From: Martinezella lusitana | Lineage (GTDB): Bacteria; Pseudomonadota; Alphaproteobacteria; Rhizobiales; Rhizobiaceae | NCBI RefSeq assembly: GCF_900094565.1 | Contig: NZ_FMAF01000005.1 | Coordinates: 434,001-498,000 of the forward strand | Reading direction: 5' to 3' | Length of the DNA stretch: 64,000 nt | In this document: piece by piece, positions 29,701-36,026 of the stretch | How positions within the stretch are numbered: position 1 is the stretch's first letter | How the letters are laid out: every line of letters begins with the position of its first letter | Translations under genes and position numbers: made by a program | Notes under the pieces: generated by a model | Database searches by the model: none | What the model saw: only the letters and a program-made list of their open reading frames with translations | What the model was told of the DNA's origin: nothing

Positions 29701-30595
29701 CCTGACCCGCAGCGAATTGAAGCGCGGCGCTTTCGATCTTCCCGAAGAGGCCAAGGAAAGCGCTGCCGCCATGCGCCGCGCCGTGGCCGAACAGATCAAG
29801 GCCCTGCAGGACATCTCGCAGATCGTCGGCCGCTCGACGCAGCAGCTGGAGATCTCAGAGCCCTCAGCTCGCGCGCTGGCAGACGTACAGCCGGCCCAGC
29901 GCCCGCGGCCGGCGGCACCTGCCCCGACCGCCGCCGCCGCTCCCAGGCCGCAACAGCCTGCTCCGCAACAACCTGCGCCCCAGCAGCCCGCTCCCCAGCA
30001 GAGCCTACAGCAGCCGTCGCAGCCTTCGATCGAATCCTTGGGCCTGCGCGGCTCCATCCCGGCTGCTCAGCCGCAGCGACCGGCAGAGACGCCCGCTCCG
30101 GTTCGTCAGGAAACGGCAGGTGGCGGCTGGATCAGCGATCTGCTGCGCGGCGCTTCTCGCGACGAGAACGCCGACCTGCCGCCACCCCGCCAGACCGCAC
30201 CGCGTCAACCGACAGAAACGGCAGCGGCTCCCGTGGCCCGCAATCCGCGTCACGTCGTCGAGTCGCTGAACTCCCTATCGGTGGATATTGCCCGTGCCAT
30301 CGATCATGATGCTTCGGTTGATCTGTGGCGCCGCTACCAGCGCGGCGAACGGGATGTCTTCACCCGCCGTCTCTACACGCTCAAGGGCCAGCAGACGTTC
30401 GACGAGATCAAGCGCAAGTATGATCGCGAGCCGGAATTCCGCACCGCGGTCGATCGCTACATTGCCGATTTCGAAAAGCTGCTTGCCGACGTCGCCCGCA
30501 CCGATCGCGACCGCACCGTCACGCAATCCTATCTGACCTCCGACACCGGCAAGGTCTATACCATGCTGGCACATGCCGCGGGCCGCCTGAGCTGA
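23735..30595 (+). CDS. rgsE: giant growth-pole ring-type protein (GPR/RgsE)
   Basis: A 2286-residue protein. An N-terminal cytoplasmic segment (1-116) is followed by two membrane helices (about 117-138 and 153-174). Almost all of the rest is helical and lacks cysteine. Residues 310-1343 consist of 94 consecutive 11-residue repeats with a hydrophobic residue at each eleventh position; beyond that, hendecads alternate with 7-residue insertions up to about 1900. A Pro/Gln/Ala-rich linker (about 2054-2095, PAPQQ repeats) precedes a conserved C-terminal domain (RNPRHVVESLNSL to the end). Size, two N-terminal helices, apolipoprotein-like repeats and proline-rich tail match GPR of Agrobacterium and RgsE of Sinorhizobium, which form a ring at the growing pole and are needed for polar growth. 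Databases often label it kinesin-like, which is misleading. Followed by two terminators. Confidence 0.88.
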   Translation: MANKKYIESVEDKAFQALDEALQIDFSDEDLESRSSPTPDAPERKLSEPTKQTRSDAAPKTGPARNSTTTAATPRPAEAPKSPNLAAANDANRASPASILKALDGGSQSHAVRNATIFSLFWIIGGVGLAMLLYGTQIRNIQSVADLAALPGVIACIVGIVVPVLLFYAFGMMISRAHDMRNAARSMAEVALRLVEPETVASDRIMTVGQAVRREVSAMNEGIERTIARATELETLVHTEVNALERSYADNELRVRGLVHELGAERDAIVNHAERIRSSIVGVHDQIKEDLSLATEEIAVRLSTSGEAFASMIDTRAAALMEKSDSAVNAIGTLLAAKTDSLLQNLNASGFALSQEFDTRLESLSSTLSERGKELLGQFETRASTLDANTEKLNTALNERARQLNETLVARTREISESLTGGERSITGTLDDVLAKLNTALDEKGSSFRQSLQSTADDAIMDIDLRSGFFDERFQSTIAQLSTAFDERVSQFTSAFDKRAGTLDSKLSESLARINETLGGNSDALEGILTSSIERLGSTLTDQSFALATTLATGQEVLESAIGSKAGEITSALQNATSGISSALTSGTGELNTTLASHAGAFTSAVQGVTSDVTTALQSGTEALTTAFAGGANNINNTLSARTSEITQALGSAHERIDTVMAARSGALFGALADNQSRFEQTLSERSEGIINAVTGSHEHLTAALDERTSMLAISLAENQLRLENTLASRADAITGIIADTHGKIADTLDDKTMALAIALSESQARLEDTVSGHAEHVAGTLDEKTKALARALAESQARLESTVSGHAESVTNALDDRTMALAIALSESQSRIEDAVSGHAEHVAGTLDEKTKALARALAESQARLEDTVSGHAERVADTLDGKTSALASALTSGQAHLEETLANRAEAIIKAFAGNHAALADALDDRTMALAIALSESQARLESTVSGHVESVASTLDDKTMALAIALSESQARLEDTVSGHAERVADTLDGKTKTLSDVLTGGQSRLEATLANRAEAITNAFTGNHAALADALDEKAMALAISLSDTQSRLENALSGRLDALSDTVAGTHDKIVNSLDDRTMALAIALSENQAKLEETLANSAQAIAHTVTSGHEALTNTLDDKSMAFAISLAENQSRFENTLESRANALLDSVSGAESRVTDAFGDKADAIRAAYTENQARLDRSLAAHAESLSGLLGSSSDRVENVLGTTTRQLENTLGAGLSQMDQSLASAYERMRTTLEDRSNEISLTLRDAHEQLDNTLLEQTTAIGTSIATSASMLEMSLEDREASLRQSIDASARALEERLNSGAGDIAGRIQQAAGDIARSAETFSSNLNQSIDGMTSRFAETGSRVEESLSTLENRIHEGVGGVAAQVDAAGNRLSETLASGATQIDRSGSEAAARIEERLSTMDRALNVGLEAVNRTIEGKAANLATTLRTAVADAAQGMDSEATRTADLLASTGQQFADNLGSHSDAFTRAMTERSDDLVNRVSETQNRLASQAAAVAQTFSEAGNAIVAKVAEAEGLVSSQVDTISQALSSAEQSLEARGASIRNTLTGGSEQIASTMAQVERALDERGNAIRTSLEDRARQIDATLTDVDKALEARGASIRNSLDERTRELNSMLAGRSTELSRLIDEKARPIVDRYAATGQEAAALISAAAQESSDRLRAENAALINAIASRTEHAVNTVSTLENNLLASVNGIIARLAENNSTIAGLLTNAATEFATVDDRLSATSVRFAESATKAGEMVSASSRLLEGKVDKLSEITGQTLSQVGNIVGRFDEHSKVLSQASQLLGAAQSNLVSTLEERETALQNLAVGLVQRSEEIENTMRALGSMVETAFDRAEQRSNQVTGNLRQSVQSSFADIGRVLSDTEKRAEEAAESMRGVLHKASEDASQAVESTFASAERRSNDLSNRLRGGLTASLSEVEQMFAEAGKTSDGAAQQLRETLRVAVDDAVGRFAGATDEIRRSAGDIRRELDLTRSELKRGAFDLPEEAKESAAAMRRAVAEQIKALQDISQIVGRSTQQLEISEPSARALADVQPAQRPRPAAPAPTAAAAPRPQQPAPQQPAPQQPAPQQSLQQPSQPSIESLGLRGSIPAAQPQRPAETPAPVRQETAGGGWISDLLRGASRDENADLPPPRQTAPRQPTETAAAPVARNPRHVVESLNSLSVDIARAIDHDASVDLWRRYQRGERDVFTRRLYTLKGQQTFDEIKRKYDREPEFRTAVDRYIADFEKLLADVARTDRDRTVTQSYLTSDTGKVYTMLAHAAGRLS
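24662..27763 (+). repeat. 94 tandem 11-residue (33-bp) repeats inside rgsE
   Basis: Dividing the protein from residue 310 into blocks of 11 gives 94 blocks in unbroken register, nearly all ending in Leu, Ile, Phe, Val or Met, many with a second hydrophobic residue at position 7 (for example SSTLSERGKEL, NERARQLNETL, TSGTGELNTTL). Superblocks of 33 and 44 residues recur between 25718 and 27367. An 11-residue period fits a right-handed or weakly wound coiled coil, or an apolipoprotein-like amphipathic helix. Confidence 0.9.
25982..26377 (+). repeat. 198-bp near-identical tandem duplication in rgsE
   Basis: Bases 25982-26179 and 26180-26377 encode the same 66-residue pair of blocks (DDKTMALAIALSESQ... 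and DEKTKALARALAESQ...) with only scattered base differences. Related 33-residue units recur at 26510-26707. DNA-level similarity far above the rest of the array points to recent duplication. Confidence 0.85.
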
Positions 30596-30618
30596 GATTG
30601 AAGCAAGACAAAGTGCAT

Positions 30619-30652
30619 AAAATCCCCGGTTAAATGCCGGGGATTTTGATTC
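30619..30652 (+). terminator. terminator after rgsE
   Basis: ATCCCCGG / CCGGGGAT stem, 7-base loop, then TTTGATT. It lies 25 bases after the rgsE stop. Confidence 0.8.
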
Positions 30653-30676
30653 AAGCCGATATCAATCATTGATACG

Positions 30677-30706
30677 AAAAAGGCGACCTCGAAGGTCGCC
30701 TTTTCT
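30677..30706. terminator. second, bidirectional terminator
   Basis: AAAAGGCGACCT / AGGTCGCCTTTT with a 3-base loop gives T-runs on both strands. It serves rgsE and the convergent RcnB-like gene. Confidence 0.85.
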
Positions 30707-30729
30707 CGTCGCCAAGGTCCAGTCGAAAC

Positions 30730-31056
30730 CTATCGGGCGTCATGCACCTTCGAAATCAGCCCGCTCGTAATCCCGACAAGCAGGATGCTGTTATTGATGC
30801 GAACCCAATGATAACCGCGCGGCGGCGACGTCAGACGAAGAGCACGATAGTCGATCTCAGTCGCACGACGTCGATCGGAAGCGGACAGACGACGACCTTT
30901 GACCCAGCCGCCCTTGCGGACGATCACCTTCTTCTTCACCACTTCCTTCTGAACGACGACCTGTTTGCCGGTCGGCGCTGGCTTGACTTGCGCTGTCGCA
31001 GCCAGCGGCATCGCCAGGACCGACGCCGCAAGAAGGACGGTGAAGATTTTTCTCAT
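30730..31056 (-). CDS. RcnB-like periplasmic protein
   Basis: A 108-residue exported protein with a signal peptide (MRKIFTVLLAASVLAMPLAATA, residues 1-22). A Lys-rich stretch follows (VVVQKEVVKKKVIVRKGGW), then the RcnB-family ending DYRALRLTSPPRGYHWVRIN...LLVGITSGLI. RcnB proteins are small periplasmic proteins first linked to nickel and cobalt homeostasis, but rhizobia carry many copies of unknown role. The ATG at 31056 follows GAGGAAAC. It is a single-gene unit that shares the bidirectional terminator with rgsE. Confidence 0.85.
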   Translation of the reverse strand: MRKIFTVLLAASVLAMPLAATAQVKPAPTGKQVVVQKEVVKKKVIVRKGGWVKGRRLSASDRRRATEIDYRALRLTSPPRGYHWVRINNSILLVGITSGLISKVHDAR

Positions 31057-31199
31057 TGGTTGTTTCCTCGTTTCAGAATCTGCGCACGAACCTATCCCGC
31101 CGGACATGAAGCAAATCTGACGGTTGGATTACAATTTCGTAATGAAAATGATTAGCTTGTGTGAATTTCCTCAAACACCGTCACAAGCCGCTAACGACT

Positions 31200-32810
31200 T
31201 CATAGCTCATCATAATTGAACCAGTCGAAATCCGCCGTCTTCGCCCGGCCCGACGTGTCGAAGGCGAACATGCCGGCAAACGCGCCGGTGAACGAGCCAT
31301 GTTCACCGCGACCGCCCTCATCCGAAATAACACCGGCATCGAGGACGGGACCGATGGCCTGCCACGCCCCCATGCCTTCCGCCTGCCAGAAGAACTGAAG
31401 GTCGTTGTCGCGCACCTCCATGGCAAGCTGGATCCGCCCGTCGGGCACGGCGACGCCGGCATCGATCGGAAAGCTCAAACGGCCGTTCGGATAGTCGCCG
31501 GGGCAGGTCATGATGGTGACGCAGCGCCCGAGCTTTTCATGCAGGGTCACGGCAATCGCATGCAGCTTGAAGCGATTGTAGTAATGCGTCAGACCGGCGA
31601 CCTGCTGATAGGTATCCGGCTCGAATTCGACGACCGTCTCGGCGCGGAAGCTGTGATGTTCCTGCCGGCGGGCGACGAGAGCCTGCTCGAACCAGGAGCC
31701 GATGCTCTCGCGGGCGAAAAGCCTGAGATGGCCTGATCGCTCCGTCAGACTGAAGATCCGCTCCGGCTTTGGGGTGCGAAGCCACTGGAAATCCATGGGC
31801 AATGTGCGCTCGTCAAAATTATAGCCGCTGCGGCGGGGCTTCTCGATGCGCTCGGCGCCATTCAGGCCAGGCACCTCGACATCTGGCACGCTGGTGCCGT
31901 TTTCCAGGTAAAGCCAGCCGTCGTCCTTCCAAACGCATTTCTGCAGGCCGGTTTCGCGGCCGAGCGTGCAACGGCGATGCGGCGGCAATGGCCGGCCGCA
32001 TAGATGCGTGTGGTAGAACCGACCGTCATGCGTCTCGACATACTGGCCATGTCCCGCCCGCTGCAGCGCAGCCTCCGGATGATCCTTGGACGTGATCAGA
32101 TATTTGTTCGGATGCAGTTCATAGGGGCCCTCGAGATTGCGCGAACGCGCCATGGTCACGGCGTGATCATAGCCGGTGCCGCCTTCGGCAGTGGTCAGAT
32201 AATACCAGCCATCGCGCTTGAAGAGATGCGGTCCTTCGACCAGGCCAAGATCGGTGCCCGAGAAGATATTCCTGATCGGCCCCTTGAGGCACTTCGCCGC
32301 CGCATCCCACTCCTGCAGGAGAATGCCGTCGAAGGCCGGCGTCTTCGGCGAGCCGCCGTAGCTCTCCGTTCGGTGGTTCCACTGCATGTTGACGAACCAC
32401 TTGCGTCCGTCGTCATCATGAAACAGCGATGGGTCGAAGCCGGAGGAATTGACGTAGGACGGCTCGGACCATTCGCCTTCGATGGTCGGCGCGGTCACGA
32501 TATAATTATGCGCGTCCTTGAAGTTGCCGTCGTAGCGCTTGACGTCGGTATAGACGAGCCAGAACAAGCCATCCGCATAGGAAAGGCACGGCGCCCAAAT
32601 GCCGCAGCTATCGGGCTCGCCGCGCATGTCGAGCTGTGATGCACGCTCGAGTGGCCGGCGCACCAAGGTCCAGTTCACCAGATCGCGCGAATGATGGATC
32701 TGCACGCCCGGATACCATTCGAATGTCGATGTGGCGATATAGTAGTCCTCACCGACGCGGCAGATGGACGGATCGGGATTGAAGCCCGGCAGGATCGGGT
32801 TGCGGATCAT
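31200..32810 (-). CDS. glycoside hydrolase family 43 (beta-xylosidase-like)
   Basis: A 536-residue enzyme with an N-terminal five-bladed propeller and a C-terminal beta-sandwich (about 330-536), the usual bacterial beta-xylosidase/arabinofuranosidase layout. Catalytic candidates are D13 (NPDPSICRVG, general base), D126 (SSGFDPSLF, pKa modulator) and E192 (GLVEGPHLF, acid). There is no signal peptide, so it acts on imported oligosaccharides. The ATG at 32810 follows GGAGGA. It lies downstream of the glycoside operon but beyond a terminator, so it may be expressed separately or by read-through. Confidence 0.9.
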   Translation of the reverse strand: MIRNPILPGFNPDPSICRVGEDYYIATSTFEWYPGVQIHHSRDLVNWTLVRRPLERASQLDMRGEPDSCGIWAPCLSYADGLFWLVYTDVKRYDGNFKDAHNYIVTAPTIEGEWSEPSYVNSSGFDPSLFHDDDGRKWFVNMQWNHRTESYGGSPKTPAFDGILLQEWDAAAKCLKGPIRNIFSGTDLGLVEGPHLFKRDGWYYLTTAEGGTGYDHAVTMARSRNLEGPYELHPNKYLITSKDHPEAALQRAGHGQYVETHDGRFYHTHLCGRPLPPHRRCTLGRETGLQKCVWKDDGWLYLENGTSVPDVEVPGLNGAERIEKPRRSGYNFDERTLPMDFQWLRTPKPERIFSLTERSGHLRLFARESIGSWFEQALVARRQEHHSFRAETVVEFEPDTYQQVAGLTHYYNRFKLHAIAVTLHEKLGRCVTIMTCPGDYPNGRLSFPIDAGVAVPDGRIQLAMEVRDNDLQFFWQAEGMGAWQAIGPVLDAGVISDEGGRGEHGSFTGAFAGMFAFDTSGRAKTADFDWFNYDEL

Positions 32811-32908
32811 GGAACATCTCCTCCAGAGAACACCTTAATATGCGCCGTTCGGACGGCAATGGATACAATGACCGACCACCTGCATGTCCGCTCCACCCGG
32901 ACAAAGCA

Positions 32909-32936
32909 AAACGCCCGGAATCTGGTTCCGGGCGTC
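32909..32936 (-). terminator. terminator closing the glycoside operon
   Basis: On the minus strand ACGCCCGGAA / TTCCGGGCGT with a 5-base loop is followed by TTTTGC, directly after the aldo/keto reductase gene. Confidence 0.85.
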
Positions 32937-32945
32937 TCAAGCTTA

Positions 32946-33977
32946 TCAGTCGCGCTCGGCCGACTTGGCCCAGAGATTGACGTCGGCCTCACGGGCGTAG
33001 ACATCGATCTCCTTCAGCTCTTCGGCCGTGAAGTCGAGATTGTCGAGTGCCTTGACGCAATCGACGATTTGCGACGAACGGCTGGCGCCGATCAATGCCG
33101 AGGTGATACGGCCGCCGCGCAGAACCCAGGCAATCGCCATCTGCGCCAGCGTCTGGCCGCGCTTCTCGGCGATCTCGTTGAGTTTGCGGATATTGTCGAT
33201 GATCGACGGACGAATGAAATCCCGCTTCAGGAAGTGGTTCTGCGCGGCGCGGCTGTCCTCCGGAATGCCGCCCAGATATTTCGTCGTCAGCATGCCCTGG
33301 GCAAGCGGCGAAAAGACGATGGAGCCGATGCCGAGCTCATCAAGCGTATCCACCAGACCGTCATCCTCGACCCAGCGATTGAGCATGGAGTAGCTCGGCT
33401 GGTGGATCAGACATGGCGTGCCGAGTTCCTTAAGGATAGCGGCAGCCTCGCGCGTACGCTGCGAGTTGTAAGAGGAAATGCCGACATAGAGCGCCCTGCC
33501 CGAACGGACGATATGATCGAGCGCGGCGCAGGTTTCTTCGAGCGGCGTATCAGGGTCGAAGCGGTGTGAATAGAAGATGTCGACATAGTCGAGCCCCATG
33601 CGCTTCAGGCTCTGGTCGCAAGAGGCGATCAGGTATTTGCGGCTGCCCCATTCTCCGTAAGGACCCGGCCACATGTCGTAGCCTGCCTTGGACGATATAA
33701 TGAGCTCATCACGCAAGCCGGCGAATTCGGAGCGCAGGATCTCGCCGAAGGCAGTCTCGGCACTGCCGGGAGGCGGACCGTAATTGTTGGCGAGATCGAA
33801 ATGGGTGATGCCGAGATCGAAAGCCGTGCGGCACATATCGATCTTGCGGTCATGTGGCGTGTCACCACCGAAATTGTGCCAGAGTCCCAGCGAAATCGCC
33901 GGCAGCTTCAGACCGGAGCGGCCAACCCTGTTGTATTTCATTTTCGCATAGCGGTCGGATGCCGGTTGCCAAGCCAT
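32946..33977 (-). CDS. aldo/keto reductase (YghZ-like)
   Basis: A 343-residue NADPH-dependent oxidoreductase of the AKR superfamily, closest in pattern to the YghZ/Kv-beta branch. It shows GRSGLKLPAISLGLWHNFG, the catalytic Asp-Tyr region DLANNYGPPPGSAE, the Lys in IISSKAGYDMWPGPYG, the His of FYSHRFDPDTP, and C-terminal IAWVLRGGRITSALIGASRSSQ for cofactor binding. YghZ reduces L-glyceraldehyde 3-phosphate; the substrate here is more likely a sugar of the adjacent pathway (inference). The ATG at 33977 follows AAAGGA. Last gene of the operon before a terminator. Confidence 0.9.
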   Translation of the reverse strand: MAWQPASDRYAKMKYNRVGRSGLKLPAISLGLWHNFGGDTPHDRKIDMCRTAFDLGITHFDLANNYGPPPGSAETAFGEILRSEFAGLRDELIISSKAGYDMWPGPYGEWGSRKYLIASCDQSLKRMGLDYVDIFYSHRFDPDTPLEETCAALDHIVRSGRALYVGISSYNSQRTREAAAILKELGTPCLIHQPSYSMLNRWVEDDGLVDTLDELGIGSIVFSPLAQGMLTTKYLGGIPEDSRAAQNHFLKRDFIRPSIIDNIRKLNEIAEKRGQTLAQMAIAWVLRGGRITSALIGASRSSQIVDCVKALDNLDFTAEELKEIDVYAREADVNLWAKSAERD

Positions 33978-34002
33978 GATAACTATTCCTTTGAGATGAA
34001 AA

Positions 34003-34024
34003 GCGCGCGGGTTGCCCCGCGCGC
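34003..34024 (-). terminator. intra-operon hairpin before the aldo/keto reductase gene
   Basis: GCGCGCGGG / CCCGCGCGC with a 4-base loop, followed on the minus strand by TTTTC. It may attenuate transcription into the aldo/keto reductase gene or stabilise the upstream mRNA. Confidence 0.7.
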
Positions 34025-34043
34025 AAACTAGCTTTTCCTATGC

Positions 34044-35177
34044 TTACTTCAAGAGCGCTTGCGCCTCTTCGATGCCGAGTGCCGCCGGCTGCGTGCAGGT
34101 CGTGGTCAGATCGATGAAGCGGTTTTCCGCACCCGACTTCAGGATCGACGTCATGACGTCGACGCCATGCAACGTGCGGTCGAGCGAGCAACGCGCATCG
34201 CGCCCGTCGATCAGCGATGCCGCCATGTCGGCAAGACCGGCCGTGCGGTAGTTGGCGCGCGGGCCGCTCGGGCTTTCCTGGTTGGCTATGCCGAAGGGAT
34301 GCGCCCAGTTCTCGAGCGGCTTGATGTCCTTGTCGCGGCCGCTGGCTTCCACCGTACCACCGAAGAAGTTCGGGTCGGGCACGTAGAGCGAACCCTCGGT
34401 GCCGTAGAGTTCCATATTGGCATGGCGATGCGACCAGACATCCCAACTCGCCGTCAGCGTGATCGTCGCACCGCTGACGAATTCCAGAAGCGCCTGGATC
34501 GTCGTCGGCGTCTTCACCGGAATGATTTCGCCGTTGCGCGGCTCGCTGGTGATTGTGCGGGTCGGCGATGCCATGGACGTCATGGCACCGACACGCTTCA
34601 CCGGTCCGATCAGGTTGATCAGATTGGCGATATAATAGGGACCAAGGTCGAGGATCGGGCCGCCCCCCGGCAGGAAGAAGAAGTCCGGGTTCGGATGCCA
34701 CATTTCCATGCCTGGGCTCATGACATGGCAGGAGCCCGAGGTGATGCGGCCGACGCCGCCGTCATCGATGAATTTGCGCGCCAGCTGATGTGCACCGCCA
34801 AGGAAAGTGTCGGGGGCGCAGCCGACGGCCAGCCCCTTCTCCTTGGCGATACGCCGCAGTTCTTCGCCCTGCTCCAGAGTCAGCACCAGCGGCTTTTCGG
34901 AGTAGACATGCTTTCCCGCCTCGAGAATGCGCTTCGAAACCGAAAAATGCGCGTCCGGGATGGTCAGGTTGACGATGACGTCGAGCTCGTCATTGGCGAG
35001 CAGTTCGTCGATGGTCTGGGCCTTGACCTTGTATTCCTCGGCGCGCAAGCGCGCCGCGTCCATGTTGATATCGGCGCAAGCCAGCACATTGAGCCCCTTG
35101 AAGAGCGGCGCGAGCTTGAAATAAGTCGTTGAGATGTTGCCGCATCCGATGATGCCGACGCCAAGTTCCTTAGCCAT
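34044..35177 (-). CDS. Gfo/Idh/MocA family oxidoreductase
   Basis: A 377-residue NAD(P)-dependent sugar dehydrogenase. The N-terminal Rossmann fold has GIIGCGNISTTYF and the family catalytic motif EKP (YSEKPLVLT, about residue 97). The C-terminal alpha/beta domain contains the LDLGPYYIANLINLIGP segment with the conserved Asp/Tyr residues. Members oxidise inositols, glucosides or acetylated sugars, sometimes at C3 to allow beta-elimination cleavage. The ATG at 35177 is preceded by TGAGG, which includes the stop codon of the isomerase gene, so the two are coupled. Substrate inferred only from the operon. Confidence 0.92.
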   Translation of the reverse strand: MAKELGVGIIGCGNISTTYFKLAPLFKGLNVLACADINMDAARLRAEEYKVKAQTIDELLANDELDVIVNLTIPDAHFSVSKRILEAGKHVYSEKPLVLTLEQGEELRRIAKEKGLAVGCAPDTFLGGAHQLARKFIDDGGVGRITSGSCHVMSPGMEMWHPNPDFFFLPGGGPILDLGPYYIANLINLIGPVKRVGAMTSMASPTRTITSEPRNGEIIPVKTPTTIQALLEFVSGATITLTASWDVWSHRHANMELYGTEGSLYVPDPNFFGGTVEASGRDKDIKPLENWAHPFGIANQESPSGPRANYRTAGLADMAASLIDGRDARCSLDRTLHGVDVMTSILKSGAENRFIDLTTTCTQPAALGIEEAQALLK

Positions 35178-35188
35178 GTGGAAATGCC

Positions 35189-35950
35189 TCAAAAGCTCTT
35201 GAAGGATGCGATGGAGCGCGTGATCAGGCGATCGACGTCGCTCGGATTGTCATGTTCGATAACGTAATGCTTGGTCTTGGTGCCGGCCAGCGTCTTGATC
35301 AGCTTGGCCCAGGGAACCGTACCATATCCAAGGTCGGCCCAGCCGTCTTCATTCTTGTTTTCGCCTGCCGGCGCGATGTCCTTGACGTGGACGGCCGTGA
35401 TGCGCGAACCGAGCTTTTCGATCCAGGCGAAGGGATCGCCGCCGCCGCGGATGACCCAGGCGATATCGGCTTCCCAGGAAATATCCGGAGCGCCTTCGAA
35501 GATCTGCTCGATCGGTAGAGAGCCGTCGGCCTGCTTGACGAACTCGAAATCATGATTGTGCCAGCCGAATTCGAAGCCTGCATCCTTGTAAGGCTTGCTC
35601 ATCTCTTGCAGGCGCTTGCCGAAAGCAAGCCAGCCGGCTGCGTTCGTCGGGCGTTGATCGGCGGCCAGATGCGGGGCATAGATCGAGTCCATGCCAAGGA
35701 TCTTGCCGATCGTCAGCGACTTCTGGACCTGGCCATCAAGGAAATCCGGGCTGAAATGGCCGCTTGCCATCGTCAGGCCGTTCTTGTCGAGTTCGGCGCG
35801 CAGGCTCTTCAGGCCCGCCTCGTCGAGGTCGGCATAGATGCCGCCGAAGCCCTCGACCTCCGCATAGCCGGCCTTGCCGAGCTTTACTAAAATCTCGGAA
35901 TAGGGCTGGAAATTGCGGGCGCTATAAAGCTGAAATCCAAGTTTCGTCAT
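35189..35950 (-). CDS. sugar phosphate isomerase/epimerase
   Basis: A 253-residue xylose isomerase-like TIM barrel (AP endonuclease family 2 fold). The N-terminus TKLGFQLYSARNFQ, the metal-ligand regions FGWHNHDFEFV and WEADIAWVIRGGGDP, and TAVHVKDIAP and YVIEHDNPSD near the C-terminus are typical of the IolE/IolI/YcjR group. YcjR-like enzymes act with Gfo/Idh/MocA dehydrogenases in 3-keto-glycoside metabolism, which fits the next gene. The ATG at 35950 follows GGAGG; a much longer open frame upstream is not supported. Confidence 0.9.
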   Translation of the reverse strand: MTKLGFQLYSARNFQPYSEILVKLGKAGYAEVEGFGGIYADLDEAGLKSLRAELDKNGLTMASGHFSPDFLDGQVQKSLTIGKILGMDSIYAPHLAADQRPTNAAGWLAFGKRLQEMSKPYKDAGFEFGWHNHDFEFVKQADGSLPIEQIFEGAPDISWEADIAWVIRGGGDPFAWIEKLGSRITAVHVKDIAPAGENKNEDGWADLGYGTVPWAKLIKTLAGTKTKHYVIEHDNPSDVDRLITRSIASFKSF

Positions 35951-36026
35951 CGCTAGTCCTCCATGGCCTCGTGGCCGTCCGTCATGAGCTTGTAGCCCGA
36001 AATCGCCGCCGCTGCGGCGGAATAGC

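Noticed and set aside
23735..30595. Kinesin-like motor or autotransporter adhesin interpretation of the giant protein
   Set aside because: No motor P-loop, no signal peptide and no beta-barrel end are visible; two membrane helices, hendecads and the Pro-rich tail fit GPR/RgsE.
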